DNA of 61,337 nucleotides from JBBRXJ01 sp038248505 (lineage in GTDB: Bacteria > Bacteroidota > Bacteroidia > Bacteroidales > JBBRXJ01). Location: assembly GCA_038248505.1 (NCBI GenBank), contig JBBRXJ010000005.1:1-61337 (forward strand), read 5' to 3'. The notes under the pieces were generated by a model. It did no database searches. It had not been told where the DNA came from and was given only the letters and a program-made list of their open reading frames with translations. Below are positions 34,634 to 44,327 of this stretch, one piece after another (the stretch's first letter is position 1; the number at the start of each line of letters is the position of its first letter). The position numbers were made by a program, and so were the translations under genes.

Positions 34634-35740
34634 TCATCCCTTTTGTGGTAGTAAATCTTCCTGTTGCGGATTACGATAAACGGAGAGGTAGGTTGACGTC
34701 AAAATATCCTGTGACACTAGCTTACTCGATATTATTGGAGCTTTTGTTCCTTCATCAAAATTATTTTTTCCTCTAAATACACGCGCCTCATCCCACTGAT
34801 TACTTTCAATAAATGCATGTAATAGCATGGCGCCTCCTTCTACTAATACTGACTGAATACCACGTTTGTAGAGCTGTTCAAGTACTTGATCAATAACATT
34901 TATAGTAAAATCTATTTTACAATATTCTAAATTATTTGTTGAAGACTTGTTTCTTTCGGTAAAAACGAGTGTGGGAATACTTCTATCAAATAGCGAAGAA
35001 TCAGGCTGGATACGCAGAGTACGATCAAGCACCACGCGCAAAGGATTTTTTCCTTTCCATAAACGTGCATTTAATTTAGGATTATCATTAATAGCAGTGT
35101 TCGTTCCAACCATTATAGCTTGCTCTTCGGTACGCCATTTGTGAACGAGTATCAATTCTTTTTCATCGTTTATCCATGAAGGTTTTCGCTCATTATCTGA
35201 TTTTCGTTTATGGTCAAGCAGTCCATCGGCTGATTGTGCCCATTTAAGAATGATATAAGGTCGCTTTTTTTCATGATAACAAATAAAACGTTTATTCAGC
35301 AACAAACATTCTTCTTCGAGAACGCCTATTCTTAAATTGATTCCGGCCTCTTCCATTCGAAAAATTCCGCGTCCAGATACATCTGAAAATACATCAACCA
35401 TACCAACAACAACATTGGGAATACCTTCACGTATTATCATATCGGCACATGGAGGTGTTTTGCCATGATGTGAACAAGGTTCTAGGTTTACATATATAGT
35501 GCTGCGTTTAAGCAAAGACTTTTCTTTGACGCTATTTACCGCATTTACCTCTGCATGCGCATTGCCATATTGCCTATGATAACCTTCGCCAATTATTTTA
35601 TTGTCACATACAATAATAGATCCTACCATCGGATTTGGCGATACACTTCCTTGTCCACAACGCGCCAATTCAAGACATCGGCTCATATAATTCTCGTCCA
35701 TTGACGCTTTCTCAAAACTTTCTATTCTTTCATCTTTCAT
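34634..35740 (-). CDS. ribD: Bifunctional riboflavin biosynthesis deaminase/reductase RibD
   Basis: A 368-residue enzyme for the second and third steps of riboflavin synthesis. The N-terminal deaminase (about 15-160) has the zinc site His62-Ala-Glu64 and Cys89/Cys98 (EPCSHHGKTPPC). The reductase half (about 165-360) has ILKWAQSADG, GTNTAINDNPKLNAR and VLVEGGAMLLHAF. It is cytoplasmic. The ATG at 35740 is used; an ATG at 35701 would remove 13 residues and also leave the deaminase whole. It is divergent from prmC, with only 29 bp between the starts, so the promoters must overlap. Confidence 0.95.
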   Translation of the reverse strand: MKDERIESFEKASMDENYMSRCLELARCGQGSVSPNPMVGSIIVCDNKIIGEGYHRQYGNAHAEVNAVNSVKEKSLLKRSTIYVNLEPCSHHGKTPPCADMIIREGIPNVVVGMVDVFSDVSGRGIFRMEEAGINLRIGVLEEECLLLNKRFICYHEKKRPYIILKWAQSADGLLDHKRKSDNERKPSWINDEKELILVHKWRTEEQAIMVGTNTAINDNPKLNARLWKGKNPLRVVLDRTLRIQPDSSLFDRSIPTLVFTERNKSSTNNLEYCKIDFTINVIDQVLEQLYKRGIQSVLVEGGAMLLHAFIESNQWDEARVFRGKNNFDEGTKAPIISSKLVSQDILTSTYLSVYRNPQQEDLLPQKG

Positions 35741-35769
35741 CTTTTCCGTTTTCTTCTTATTTTTGCTTT

Positions 35770-36651
35770 ATGGCAATACCTACAATAAAAACATTTAGCA
35801 CCATATTTCAAGATGAATTGAATGGTGTTTATCCTTTACAGGAAATTCAAGCATTACTTCGCATTGCGCTAGAGCATGTGTTAAAAATGTCATTTAAAGA
35901 TTTAGTGAGTTCGCCTGATACAAAGATACCTATTTCTTCTTTTAAAACGCTGAACAACATACTAAGGGAGCTAAAAAACAATAAACCAATTCAATATATA
36001 ATAGGGAAAGCCGATTTTTATGGTTTGGTATTGCATGTTAATGGCTCTGTTCTCATACCTCGTCAGGAAACAGAAGAACTTGTTCATCATATAATAAACG
36101 CAAGCAAAAAGAAGAATAGTATTTCTTTAATAGATATTGGAACAGGGAGTGGCTGTATTGCTATTAGTTTAAAAAAGAATATGCCAATGGCGAATGTTAG
36201 TGCTTTGGATATATCAGAAGAAGCACTTGTTATAGCAAAGTTAAATGCGGTAGAACAAAACACAGAAATAACATTTGTACAGGCAGATATTTTAAAATTG
36301 CCTCAGCTAAAAACCCAATACAATCTTATTGTTAGCAATCCGCCCTATATACCCCAAAACGAGCAATTAACAATGCATCCCAATGTTTTGAATTACGAAC
36401 CACATTTAGCATTATTTGTTTCAAAAAACGACCCCTTGGTATTTTATAAAGCCATAATGGAGTTTGCAATAAATCATTTTACCGATGGGGGCGAATTATG
36501 GTTTGAAATACATGAACATTTTGCGCCACATGTACAAACCATGATGATTGAATACAATTTTTCAGGCGTTGAAATTATTAAAGATATTCATGATAAAAAC
36601 CGTATTGTTAAAGGAGTTTGGATGCATCCAGCAGCGATTGGTAGGAATTAA
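35770..36651 (+). CDS. prmC: Peptide chain release factor N5-glutamine methyltransferase PrmC
   Basis: A 293-residue methyltransferase that methylates the GGQ glutamine of release factors. A helical N-terminal domain (about 1-80) is followed by the SAM-binding fold with IDIGTGSGCIAI (121-132), ALDISEEAL, and the catalytic NPPY at 190-193. The ATG at 35770 is chosen; the open frame extends upstream to 35635, but that part runs antisense through ribD and has no family character. recX follows 57 bp later. Confidence 0.95.
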   Translation: MAIPTIKTFSTIFQDELNGVYPLQEIQALLRIALEHVLKMSFKDLVSSPDTKIPISSFKTLNNILRELKNNKPIQYIIGKADFYGLVLHVNGSVLIPRQETEELVHHIINASKKKNSISLIDIGTGSGCIAISLKKNMPMANVSALDISEEALVIAKLNAVEQNTEITFVQADILKLPQLKTQYNLIVSNPPYIPQNEQLTMHPNVLNYEPHLALFVSKNDPLVFYKAIMEFAINHFTDGGELWFEIHEHFAPHVQTMMIEYNFSGVEIIKDIHDKNRIVKGVWMHPAAIGRN

Positions 36652-36708
36652 AATAAGTGACAAGTAAAAGTAATCAGCTTCGGCAGATCACTATTTATAT
36701 AACACAGT

Positions 36709-37191
36709 ATGCTTAGAGTTAAAAAAGATATAGATAAAAATACGGCACTAAAGAAGGCTCGAGAAATATGTGGTCGCGAGGAAAAATGTGCGTATGATAT
36801 TCGTAAAAAATTTGTAGATTGGGGACTTGATGCTCAACATCACGAGGCACTTATTGATAGTTTAATTCAAGATAGTTTTATAGATGAAAGTCGTTATGCT
36901 AAATTATTTGCTGAGAGCAAAATAAAATACAGTCATTGGGGTAAATTCAAAATTTCGCTTGAACTGCAACGTAAACATATCCCCGAAAAATTAATCAAGG
37001 AGGCATTAGAGACCCTTATAGATGCTAATTATGAAGAGATTGTAAAGAGGGAGTTGACAAAGAAATTAGCTCAAATAAAACATAGTGACACCATAAAAAA
37101 GAAGGCTACACTTCTACGCTTTGCCGCATCGAGGGGTTATGATTGTGATATGGTGTATAAATATTTCAAAATATTTAATGACGACACTTAG
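36709..37191 (+). CDS. recX: Regulatory protein RecX
   Basis: A 160-residue all-helical protein that binds RecA filaments and limits their activity. The three helical repeats start with ALKKAREICGREEKCAYDIRKK, continue with SFIDESRYAKLFAESKIK and end with RFAASRGYDCDMVYKYF, in the family pattern. The length is typical. It follows prmC with a 57-bp gap, and recJ lies a few genes upstream. The sequence CGGCAGATCACT at 36681-36692 lies between them. Confidence 0.9.
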   Translation: MLRVKKDIDKNTALKKAREICGREEKCAYDIRKKFVDWGLDAQHHEALIDSLIQDSFIDESRYAKLFAESKIKYSHWGKFKISLELQRKHIPEKLIKEALETLIDANYEEIVKRELTKKLAQIKHSDTIKKKATLLRFAASRGYDCDMVYKYFKIFNDDT

Positions 37192-37461
37192 CGCATATTC
37201 ATATTGAGATAGACATCAAAGATGTGAATGTAGATAGTTATAAAATGGGCATACGATTTTATTTTTTTTATATTGTTGCTCTCAAACTGATAGTACAGAA
37301 AAATGCGTCAGAATATCAAAACAAGAATAATGTCCTTCATCCTATTGATTTCTTGAACCTGTGCAATGACCGAGTTTATTTTTATTCATCACTTCTCATC
37401 TCATATAGCGCTTTTATACCTTATTTTTACGGCTTTTAACAGAATATTTATCATATTTTGT
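37192..37461. other. Gene-free stretch between recX and the polysaccharide locus
   Basis: About 270 bp. A 71-codon frame (37224-37439) has no recognisable motif and is not called. No clear terminator is seen after recX. Confidence 0.5.
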
Positions 37462-37469
37462 TAAATTTG
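37462..37469 (+). promoter_or_regulatory. Candidate -7 box of the polysaccharide operon
   Basis: TAAATTTG matches TAnnTTTG about 63 nt before the first ATG. CTTTTAA near 37433-37439 could act as the upstream element. This would drive the six plus-strand genes from 37532. Confidence 0.5.
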
Positions 37470-37531
37470 AACAATAACTTTTAATAGCAGTAATTATATA
37501 AGCTTTACAATCAAACTTTTAACATCTTCAA

Positions 37532-38455
37532 ATGAACTCATTGGTTGGATATACAGGATTTGTTGGCTCAAATTTGTTTAAGCAAACAGTATTTGATGGT
37601 TTTTATAATTCAAAAAATATTGAGAGTGCCTTTGATACTCAGCCCGAAATATTGGTATATTGTGGAGTACGTGCAGAGAAGTATTTAGCGAATAAAGAAC
37701 CCGAAACGGATTTGCAGAATATTAAAAATGCTTTTGCTGATATTCGGAAAATAAACCCTAAGAAAATTATTCTGATTTCGACTATTGACGTTTACAAAAC
37801 TCCTATAGACGTTAATGAAGATAGTGAAATTGAATTAGAGGATTTGCACCCTTATGGCTTGCATCGTTATTATTTAGAACAATGGGTTGAGACTCATTTT
37901 GAAGATTGTTTAATTGTTCGTTTACCTGGCTTATATGGCGAGAATATAAAAAAGAATTTTATTTATGATTATTTAAACATCATTCCTTTTATGTTAAATA
38001 ATGAAAAATATCAGGAATTATTTAATAAAAATTCAATTATAGGTAATTATTATAAAAGATTAGAAAATGGATTGTACGGCTGTAACGAATTAAGCAAAGA
38101 TGAACGTGTGTTTTTAAAGAATCATTTTCTCACAGTAGGCTTTAATGCTCTTAATTTTACCGATAGTAGGGCTTCTTTTCAGTTTTATAATTTATCGAAT
38201 TTATGGGCACATATTCAGGTTGCTGTTGAGACTAAAGTTAAAAAGATAAATTTAGCAACTGAGCCCATTATAATTTCAGAATTGTATAAACAATTAAAGG
38301 GAGTGGAATTTACTAATCATTTATCAAATACACCTCCAAAATATAATTTCAAAACGAAATACGATACACTTTTTAGTGGAAATAATGGTTACATTCTCAA
38401 TAAAGATTATATAATAAAAGACATTGTAAAATTTATTAGATCTAAAGAAGCATGA
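37532..38455 (+). CDS. NAD-dependent epimerase/dehydratase family protein
   Basis: A 307-residue short-chain dehydrogenase of the extended type. The dinucleotide motif is GYTGFVG at about 6-12, STIDVY resembles the catalytic Ser strand, and the Tyr-x-x-x-Lys motif is degenerate here (YGLHRYYLEQW). An altered catalytic Lys suggests a changed reaction. Such proteins modify nucleotide sugars. It is the first gene of a six-gene plus-strand set and overlaps the next gene by four bases (ATGA), so they are coupled. Confidence 0.8.
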   Translation: MNSLVGYTGFVGSNLFKQTVFDGFYNSKNIESAFDTQPEILVYCGVRAEKYLANKEPETDLQNIKNAFADIRKINPKKIILISTIDVYKTPIDVNEDSEIELEDLHPYGLHRYYLEQWVETHFEDCLIVRLPGLYGENIKKNFIYDYLNIIPFMLNNEKYQELFNKNSIIGNYYKRLENGLYGCNELSKDERVFLKNHFLTVGFNALNFTDSRASFQFYNLSNLWAHIQVAVETKVKKINLATEPIIISELYKQLKGVEFTNHLSNTPPKYNFKTKYDTLFSGNNGYILNKDYIIKDIVKFIRSKEA

Positions 38456-39240
38456 AGTTATCCATTTCAAATATTGCATGGTCAGAGGGGCATGATTTGG
38501 AAATATATGATTTTCTGAAATCACTTTCTTATGAAGGTCTTGAGATTGCTCCAACACGTTTTTTCCCATCTTTACCCTATGATAAACTTGCTGAAGCAAA
38601 GCAAATCTCAACTAATATATTCGATCGCTATACTTTGAGAATTGCATCGATGCAATCAATATGGTATGGTAAGACGGAGCGAATATTTGGTAGTGAACAA
38701 GAACGGATGATATTGCTCGACTATACTAAGAAGGCAATTGACTTTGCGCATGCAACGCAGTGTAAAAATATTGTTTTCGGTTGTCCAAAAAATAGAATTA
38801 TTGATAGAATGGATCAGCTTTACATAGCAATTGAATTTTTTAATGAGCTTGGAGACTATGCAAAATTGAAAAACACGATTGTGGCTATTGAACCTAATCC
38901 AACAATTTATGGCACTAATTTTATAAATACAAGTTTGGAAGCTTTTAATTTAGTAAATCAGATTGATAATGAAGGAATAAAAGTTAATATTGATTTTGGT
39001 ACTATTCTCGAGAACAATGAGGAGTTAACATTAATTGCAGATAACATTAATCTTGTAAATCATGTTCATATTAGTGAGCCAAATTTGATGCCTATTCAAT
39101 CTCGAGATATTCATAAGGAACTTGCCATTATCCTAAATAAATTAAGGTATCAGAATTTTGTTTCCATAGAGATGAAAAATCAAGAAAATATTGTTGAGTT
39201 AAAACGAATAATAGAATATATAAAGGAGATTTTCGCATGA
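38452..39240 (+). CDS. Sugar phosphate isomerase/epimerase (xylose isomerase-like TIM barrel)
   Basis: A 262-residue TIM barrel of the AP-endonuclease-2 superfamily. Metal-binding residues appear in VAIEPNPTIYG (Glu), VNIDFGT (Asp), LVNHVHISEPN (His) and FVSIEMKNQ (Glu). These enzymes isomerise or epimerise sugars or sugar phosphates; the substrate is not known. It overlaps both neighbours by four bases and so is in the middle of a coupled operon for a surface glycan. Confidence 0.85.
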   Translation: MKLSISNIAWSEGHDLEIYDFLKSLSYEGLEIAPTRFFPSLPYDKLAEAKQISTNIFDRYTLRIASMQSIWYGKTERIFGSEQERMILLDYTKKAIDFAHATQCKNIVFGCPKNRIIDRMDQLYIAIEFFNELGDYAKLKNTIVAIEPNPTIYGTNFINTSLEAFNLVNQIDNEGIKVNIDFGTILENNEELTLIADNINLVNHVHISEPNLMPIQSRDIHKELAIILNKLRYQNFVSIEMKNQENIVELKRIIEYIKEIFA

Positions 39241-40031
39241 TATATGAGAAAATAAACGGGGTCCCTAAGTTTGAATGCCACGAGTATGCTGCAAAAAATG
39301 CTAAATACTGTCTTCTAATTCCAATTATTAATGAAGGAGAACGGATATCTAATGAACTAAAGCGAGCACAATTACATAAAATAAATGAATTAGTTGATAT
39401 TATTATTTGTGATGGCAATTCAAACGATGGATGTACTGATGAGAAATTATTAAGAAGCTTAGGTGTAAATACACTTCTCATAAAAAAAGATACAGGAAAA
39501 CAGGCTGCCCAAATTCGAATGGGTTTTTGGTGGGCAATGCAGCGAGGGTATAAAGGAATTATTTCAATTGATGGTAATAATAAAGATAGCATTGAAAGTG
39601 TTCCGCTTTTTATTAATAAGTTAGATGAGGGATATGATTTTATTCAAGGCTCACGTTATATTCAAGGTGGCAAGGCTATAAATACCCCTTTTATTCGGCA
39701 CCTATCAGTTAAATTACTTCATGCACCAATTATATCTTTAACTGCAAAATATTACTTTACGGATACCACCAATGCTTTTAGAGGGTACTCGATGAACTAC
39801 TTAACACACCCAGATGTTCAGCCACTTCGTGAAATATTTGTTGGATACGAGTTGTTGGCATATTTATCTGTACGTGCAAGCCAATTAAAAATGAGAGTGT
39901 GTGAATTGCCTGTAATTCGTGCATATCCGAAGGGAGAAAAAACGCCAACTAAAATAAGTTTTTTTAAAGGGAATAGTGATCTGCTAAAAATACTTTTTAA
40001 CAATTTAATAGGTAAATATAAACCTGCTTAA
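39237..40031 (+). CDS. Family 2 glycosyltransferase (DPM1-like)
   Basis: A 264-residue GT-A enzyme. The N-terminal strand LLIPIINEGERI, DIIICDGNSNDG, the SIDGNNKD motif at the metal/sugar-nucleotide site and FIQGSRYIQGGK match the dolichol-phosphate-mannose-synthase branch, which usually moves a sugar to a lipid phosphate. No membrane span is evident, so it is probably peripheral. It overlaps the isomerase gene by four bases and is one base from the following membrane protein gene. Confidence 0.88.
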   Translation: MIYEKINGVPKFECHEYAAKNAKYCLLIPIINEGERISNELKRAQLHKINELVDIIICDGNSNDGCTDEKLLRSLGVNTLLIKKDTGKQAAQIRMGFWWAMQRGYKGIISIDGNNKDSIESVPLFINKLDEGYDFIQGSRYIQGGKAINTPFIRHLSVKLLHAPIISLTAKYYFTDTTNAFRGYSMNYLTHPDVQPLREIFVGYELLAYLSVRASQLKMRVCELPVIRAYPKGEKTPTKISFFKGNSDLLKILFNNLIGKYKPA

Positions 40032-40032
40032 T

Positions 40033-42021
40033 ATGAAAGAAACAATTTTTAAAATAGTAAGAAGTAATGGCCTTATTATTCTCTCAGCATTAATTATTTC
40101 ATTCGTTATTGCATTGTCATTTGGCCTTAAACAAACTGATAGAACAGCTTATCTTTATGTCGAATTCAAAAGTAATAATACTGATGCGCTGGCACAATTA
40201 TATTACGATAATGGTAAAGGTTGTAATGAAGAAAATTCAGCTCTATATTATTATAAAAAGGGGAGTGAAGTACAGCGTGTTTATTTTCCTATCCCAGCCG
40301 GGAATTATAAAGGTCTCCGTTTTGATCCAATTCTTAAAGGTGCAGCACAAATTACCATCTTTGATTTATGTTTACTTGACAATAATGGGGACAGGGTTCG
40401 AGAATTTGATATAAACAATTTGACATCCTGTTATGATATCACATCAATGACTGAAACGCTTGAAAAAAACATTCAAGTTGTGACTATTGAAAGTGCCATT
40501 GATCCTGAAATTTGCATTAATACGGGCGAATTTTCAATAATAGCAAGTTCTACAAATGCCAATTCTAAACAATTATTTTCCTTATTTATTTTGGCATTTG
40601 TTGTAATTGTATTAATCATTTCAATGATTAAAAAATTAAAGAAAGCAGTTGAGACAAAAGATTTTCATTCGATCTTATTTTTTGTTTTCATCCCAATTAT
40701 TTTTCTATTTCTCGTTTTAAGAAATATGGATTCATTTATCAATCCAGTATTATTTGCAGAAGATGCCACATGGATGTCGGTTATCATGAATAATGGTTTC
40801 TGGACAGCAATGATTAATGCTCGGCCAGATTATTTTGTTATTGGAAATATAATGTTGTTATATATCTCTAAGTTCCTTGCGTTTGCATTTTACGGATATG
40901 ACATGAGTTTATTGCCATATACTGTTTCATTTGTTTCTTTTTTATTTATTTCTTGTTTTAATGCTTCTCCTATAATTTTATTGAAAAAGTATATTTCAAT
41001 AAAATATTTGATCGTATTAGTGCTTTTATTAACTTTTATTCCGTTCGGAAATTCCTCAAATGAATTTTTTGGTCGTATTTTGAATTTGGGTTTTGTGTTT
41101 TTTCCTTTAGCTGCTATGCTTCTCCTTAAACGCATAATTATAAATAAAGAGAGCTATTCAAAAATAGTTATAATAGATATATTGTTAGTTATATGTATTT
41201 TAACAAATCCAATTACAGCTATCTTGGTGTTTAGTTATTTTAGTTATTTTATTCTTGAAAAAATCTATTTAAAAGATTTTAAAATACATAAATTAGATGT
41301 TTTTTCCGTATCATTTGCAATCGTAGTTTCTATCTCTGTTCTCTTGTTCGTTTATATAGCCTATATTAAAGCAACAGTTGTAGTGATTACTCCCTTTCAG
41401 GATCAGGCTTTAAATATGTCAAGTATAATCGAAAATCTTATATCAAGAGCTATTTTGTTCCCATTTATTTCAAACTTTTATCTTTCGTTTACTGATGGAT
41501 ACGCAATTTTTGCATTTATTCTTTTGCTGTCATTATTATATTTTGTATTCAAGTCAACTGCCATTGTATACCGAGAATATTTGCTTTTTTTCTATTCAAC
41601 TATTTTGGTAATTGGTATTACATTTATTACACGACCAAGAATCACCCACTATATTGATAGTTATGTAAATTCTTACCCCGATAGATATTTTTATGCACAG
41701 AATGTAATGTTTCTTCTTTTAATTTTTATGTCACTAGGAATTTTAGAAAAATCATCAAACACCCTACATAAATTGATTTCAAAAGTTTCAGTATTTTTGC
41801 TTTTACTGCTTTTTTCATTTGGTATTTTAAATAGTTTTGAGTTCGATAAACCAAAGTATGTGGTGAAAACAAAATTGGCATTTATTGAAACGGTTAATAA
41901 AATGTACTCTGAATTGCCTATCCAAGATTTTTATAATGTTCCCGTTTATCCTGAACCATCTATTATGATAGTTCCTAAGCGCTATATGTTCACCACTGTA
42001 GTTCAAAATAATATAAAGTAG
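40033..42021 (+). CDS. Polytopic membrane protein, possible GT-C glycosyltransferase
   Basis: A 662-residue protein. One span at about 12-30 is followed by a beta-rich outside domain (about 35-170), a second span (about 176-196) and then about nine more spans to residue 620. The sequence FAEDATWMSVIMNN after the third span has the acidic pair often found in the first outer loop of GT-C transferases that use lipid-linked sugars. I do not recognise a named family, so the enzyme role is an inference. Its place right after a lipid-phosphate-type GT2 supports it: one would make the lipid-linked sugar and the other use it. Confidence 0.65.
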   Translation: MKETIFKIVRSNGLIILSALIISFVIALSFGLKQTDRTAYLYVEFKSNNTDALAQLYYDNGKGCNEENSALYYYKKGSEVQRVYFPIPAGNYKGLRFDPILKGAAQITIFDLCLLDNNGDRVREFDINNLTSCYDITSMTETLEKNIQVVTIESAIDPEICINTGEFSIIASSTNANSKQLFSLFILAFVVIVLIISMIKKLKKAVETKDFHSILFFVFIPIIFLFLVLRNMDSFINPVLFAEDATWMSVIMNNGFWTAMINARPDYFVIGNIMLLYISKFLAFAFYGYDMSLLPYTVSFVSFLFISCFNASPIILLKKYISIKYLIVLVLLLTFIPFGNSSNEFFGRILNLGFVFFPLAAMLLLKRIIINKESYSKIVIIDILLVICILTNPITAILVFSYFSYFILEKIYLKDFKIHKLDVFSVSFAIVVSISVLLFVYIAYIKATVVVITPFQDQALNMSSIIENLISRAILFPFISNFYLSFTDGYAIFAFILLLSLLYFVFKSTAIVYREYLLFFYSTILVIGITFITRPRITHYIDSYVNSYPDRYFYAQNVMFLLLIFMSLGILEKSSNTLHKLISKVSVFLLLLLFSFGILNSFEFDKPKYVVKTKLAFIETVNKMYSELPIQDFYNVPVYPEPSIMIVPKRYMFTTVVQNNIK

Positions 42022-42025
42022 AAAT

Positions 42026-43141
42026 ATGCAGTATGATAAGATAATCATTGGTGCGGGTCTTTATGGATTATATTCAGCTCTTTATTGTGGCCGAAAAGGG
42101 GAGAAAATTCTTGTTATTGAAAAAGATAGCATGGCTTTTATGCGTGCAACCTATATAAATCAGGCTCGAGTACATATGGGTTATCATTATCCTCGTTCGT
42201 ATTCAACAGCTATTAAATCAGCTGGTTATTTTGATCGTTTTTGTGATGAATTTAGTTTGTGTATACATTCGGAATTTGATAAAATATATGCAACCACGTC
42301 TTCTTTTTCGTGGACAAATGCCCAACAATTTAAGAAGTTTTGTAGTGATGCAAATATTTTTTGTGAAGCGGTTCCTAATGACAAATATTTTAAAGATGAA
42401 CTCTGTGATGGTACATTTTTAACAAAAGAATATACATTTGATGCTCATATATTAAGAGATTATTTTCTGAATGAAATCTCGAAATACCCGAATATTACTA
42501 TTGAATATAATTGTATTATTGAAAAAATAACTAAACTTTTAGAGGTGTATGAAATTAATATTAAAAATGCAGGTATATTTCAATCATCATTTGTTTTAAA
42601 TTCTACCTATGCTTCTGTTAATCAAATTCTAAATTTAGCAGGGTTTGAACCCTTTAAAATAAAGTATGAGTTGTGTGAAATTATTCTTTGTAAGGTAAGC
42701 GATAATTTATTAAATCTCGGAATAACTGTTATGGATGGGCCTTTCTTTTCAATTATGCCATTTGGAAAAATAGGTTTACATTCATTAACTGCTGTAACTT
42801 TTACTCCTCATGTCACGAGTAAAAACTCTTTACCAACTTTTTCTTGTCAACAAAATAGCAAAGGCTTATGTTCTCCTGCTTCTTTAGCTAATTGTAATGA
42901 TTGTGCTGCTCAGCCAACATCTGCATGGAATTATATGAGCCAACTCGCTAAAAAGTTTCTAAAAGATGAATTTGCTTTTGAATATGAAAAATCTTTATAT
43001 TCAATTAAGCCCATTTTAATGGCTTCAGAGGTTGATGATTCTCGACCTACTGTAATAAAGCAACACTCACTAGAGCCTACATTCTACAGTGTTTTATCAG
43101 GAAAAATAAATACCATTTATGATTTAGATCGAATTTTGTAA
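42026..43141 (+). CDS. FAD-dependent oxidoreductase (DAO family)
   Basis: A 371-residue flavoprotein. The dinucleotide fold IIIGAGLYGLYSAL near residues 6-19 and VIEKD at about 33-37 bind FAD. A later segment, MPFGKIGLHSLTAVTFTPH, resembles the substrate cap of the D-amino-acid/glycerol-3-phosphate oxidase group. It has several Cys (FSCQQNSKGLCSPASLANCNDCA, about 275-297), perhaps a metal site. The substrate is unknown; in this locus, oxidation of a sugar or lipid carrier is the likely guess. Confidence 0.8.
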   Translation: MQYDKIIIGAGLYGLYSALYCGRKGEKILVIEKDSMAFMRATYINQARVHMGYHYPRSYSTAIKSAGYFDRFCDEFSLCIHSEFDKIYATTSSFSWTNAQQFKKFCSDANIFCEAVPNDKYFKDELCDGTFLTKEYTFDAHILRDYFLNEISKYPNITIEYNCIIEKITKLLEVYEINIKNAGIFQSSFVLNSTYASVNQILNLAGFEPFKIKYELCEIILCKVSDNLLNLGITVMDGPFFSIMPFGKIGLHSLTAVTFTPHVTSKNSLPTFSCQQNSKGLCSPASLANCNDCAAQPTSAWNYMSQLAKKFLKDEFAFEYEKSLYSIKPILMASEVDDSRPTVIKQHSLEPTFYSVLSGKINTIYDLDRIL

Positions 43142-43385
43142 CATGAAACGCGCTTATATTGGATTTTAAATCAAAATCTTTTAAATCAAAATTTTAATAC
43201 TTTTTGAATTGATGATAGGTGTATTACATTTTATATTTTAAAAAATAATTATTTACGAATGATACTTTCAAGCTACCTGAACAAAAATTAAGAAGTGAGC
43301 ATAAAAAAAAATAATTATAAATTGAAACAAGGGTCTTTAATGTATGTCCTACAAGACCAATTAAATAATTAAAAAATATATTCTT

Positions 43386-44327
43386 TTGAAAGAGATAGGA
43401 GAAAATAAAGAAAAGAATTTTGTATCAGTAGTCATACATGTTCATAATAATCAAGATGAAATTACTAATTATCTTCAAAATTTAGTAGGTATACTAGATA
43501 AAAATTTCGAAAAATATGAGATTATTTGTGTAGATGATAATTCTTCTGATTTGTCAATAGAAGTTTTAAAGAATACTTCAAAGATTCTAAAGATAAAGTC
43601 TCTTACCCTAATAAGTATGAGTGTTTTCCAAGGCGTTGAACTGATTATGACCGCAGGCGTTGATCTCTCAATTGGAGATTTTGTATTTGAATTTGATAGC
43701 CTAATGTTAGACTATCCACTGGACACCATAATGCGTGTTTATCATCGCTCTTTGGAAGGATTTGATATAGTAAGTGCGTCTCCAAATAAGAATGTTAGTT
43801 TTTCATCGCGATTGTTTTACTATCTTTTTAATCAGTTTTCATTCTCACGTAATAAAATTAAAACAGAACGATTTAGAATTTTATCGAGAAGAGCTATAAA
43901 TAGAATTCATTCCTTAAGTAAAACAATTCCTTATAGAAAGGCTTTATATGCCAATAGTGGTTTGAAATGTGATAATGTTGAATTTAATTCTGATTATAAA
44001 AAATATTCAAAACATAAACAATATCGCAGAGAATTAGCTATTGATACATTGATATTATTTACAAGTATAGGATATCGTTTTTCAATTTCCTTATCCTTGC
44101 TTTTACTTTCATTTACTCTATTTGCCGTGCTTTATACGCTTGTAATGTTTTTTACATTAGATAAGCCTGTTGAGGGATGGACCACTATGATGTTATTATT
44201 ATCGGTAGGATTATCAGGTTTATTTATGATTCTATCCATAATCATAAAGTATCTTTCTTTACTTGTTGATTTGGTTTTTAAAAAGCAAAGATATCTTATT
44301 GAGTCTGTAGAACGAATTTCGAATTAA
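43386..44327 (+). CDS. Family 2 glycosyltransferase with C-terminal membrane spans
   Basis: A 313-residue GT2 protein of the GtrB/ArnC layout. The GT-A domain (about 10-215) has SVVIHVHNNQDEI and IICVDDNSSD. Two membrane spans follow (about 228-255 and 265-290). The usual second acidic motif (DADLQ) is degenerate: FEFDSLMLDYP. Such enzymes link a sugar to undecaprenyl phosphate. The start is TTG at 43386, with no ATG in a good position. It ends the plus-strand half; its stop overlaps the stop of the facing gene within a TTAA. Confidence 0.8.
   Translation: MKEIGENKEKNFVSVVIHVHNNQDEITNYLQNLVGILDKNFEKYEIICVDDNSSDLSIEVLKNTSKILKIKSLTLISMSVFQGVELIMTAGVDLSIGDFVFEFDSLMLDYPLDTIMRVYHRSLEGFDIVSASPNKNVSFSSRLFYYLFNQFSFSRNKIKTERFRILSRRAINRIHSLSKTIPYRKALYANSGLKCDNVEFNSDYKKYSKHKQYRRELAIDTLILFTSIGYRFSISLSLLLLSFTLFAVLYTLVMFFTLDKPVEGWTTMMLLLSVGLSGLFMILSIIIKYLSLLVDLVFKKQRYLIESVERISN

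Noticed and set aside
35635..35769. N-terminal extension of prmC
   Set aside because: The extra 45 residues run antisense through ribD and have no family character; the ATG at 35770 starts at the conserved region.
37224..37439. 71-codon open frame after recX
   Set aside because: Composition typical of non-coding AT-rich DNA in this window, and no motif.
39128..39592. 154-codon open frame antisense to the TIM-barrel and GT2 genes
   Set aside because: It crosses two well-supported overlapping genes on the other strand; a shadow frame.
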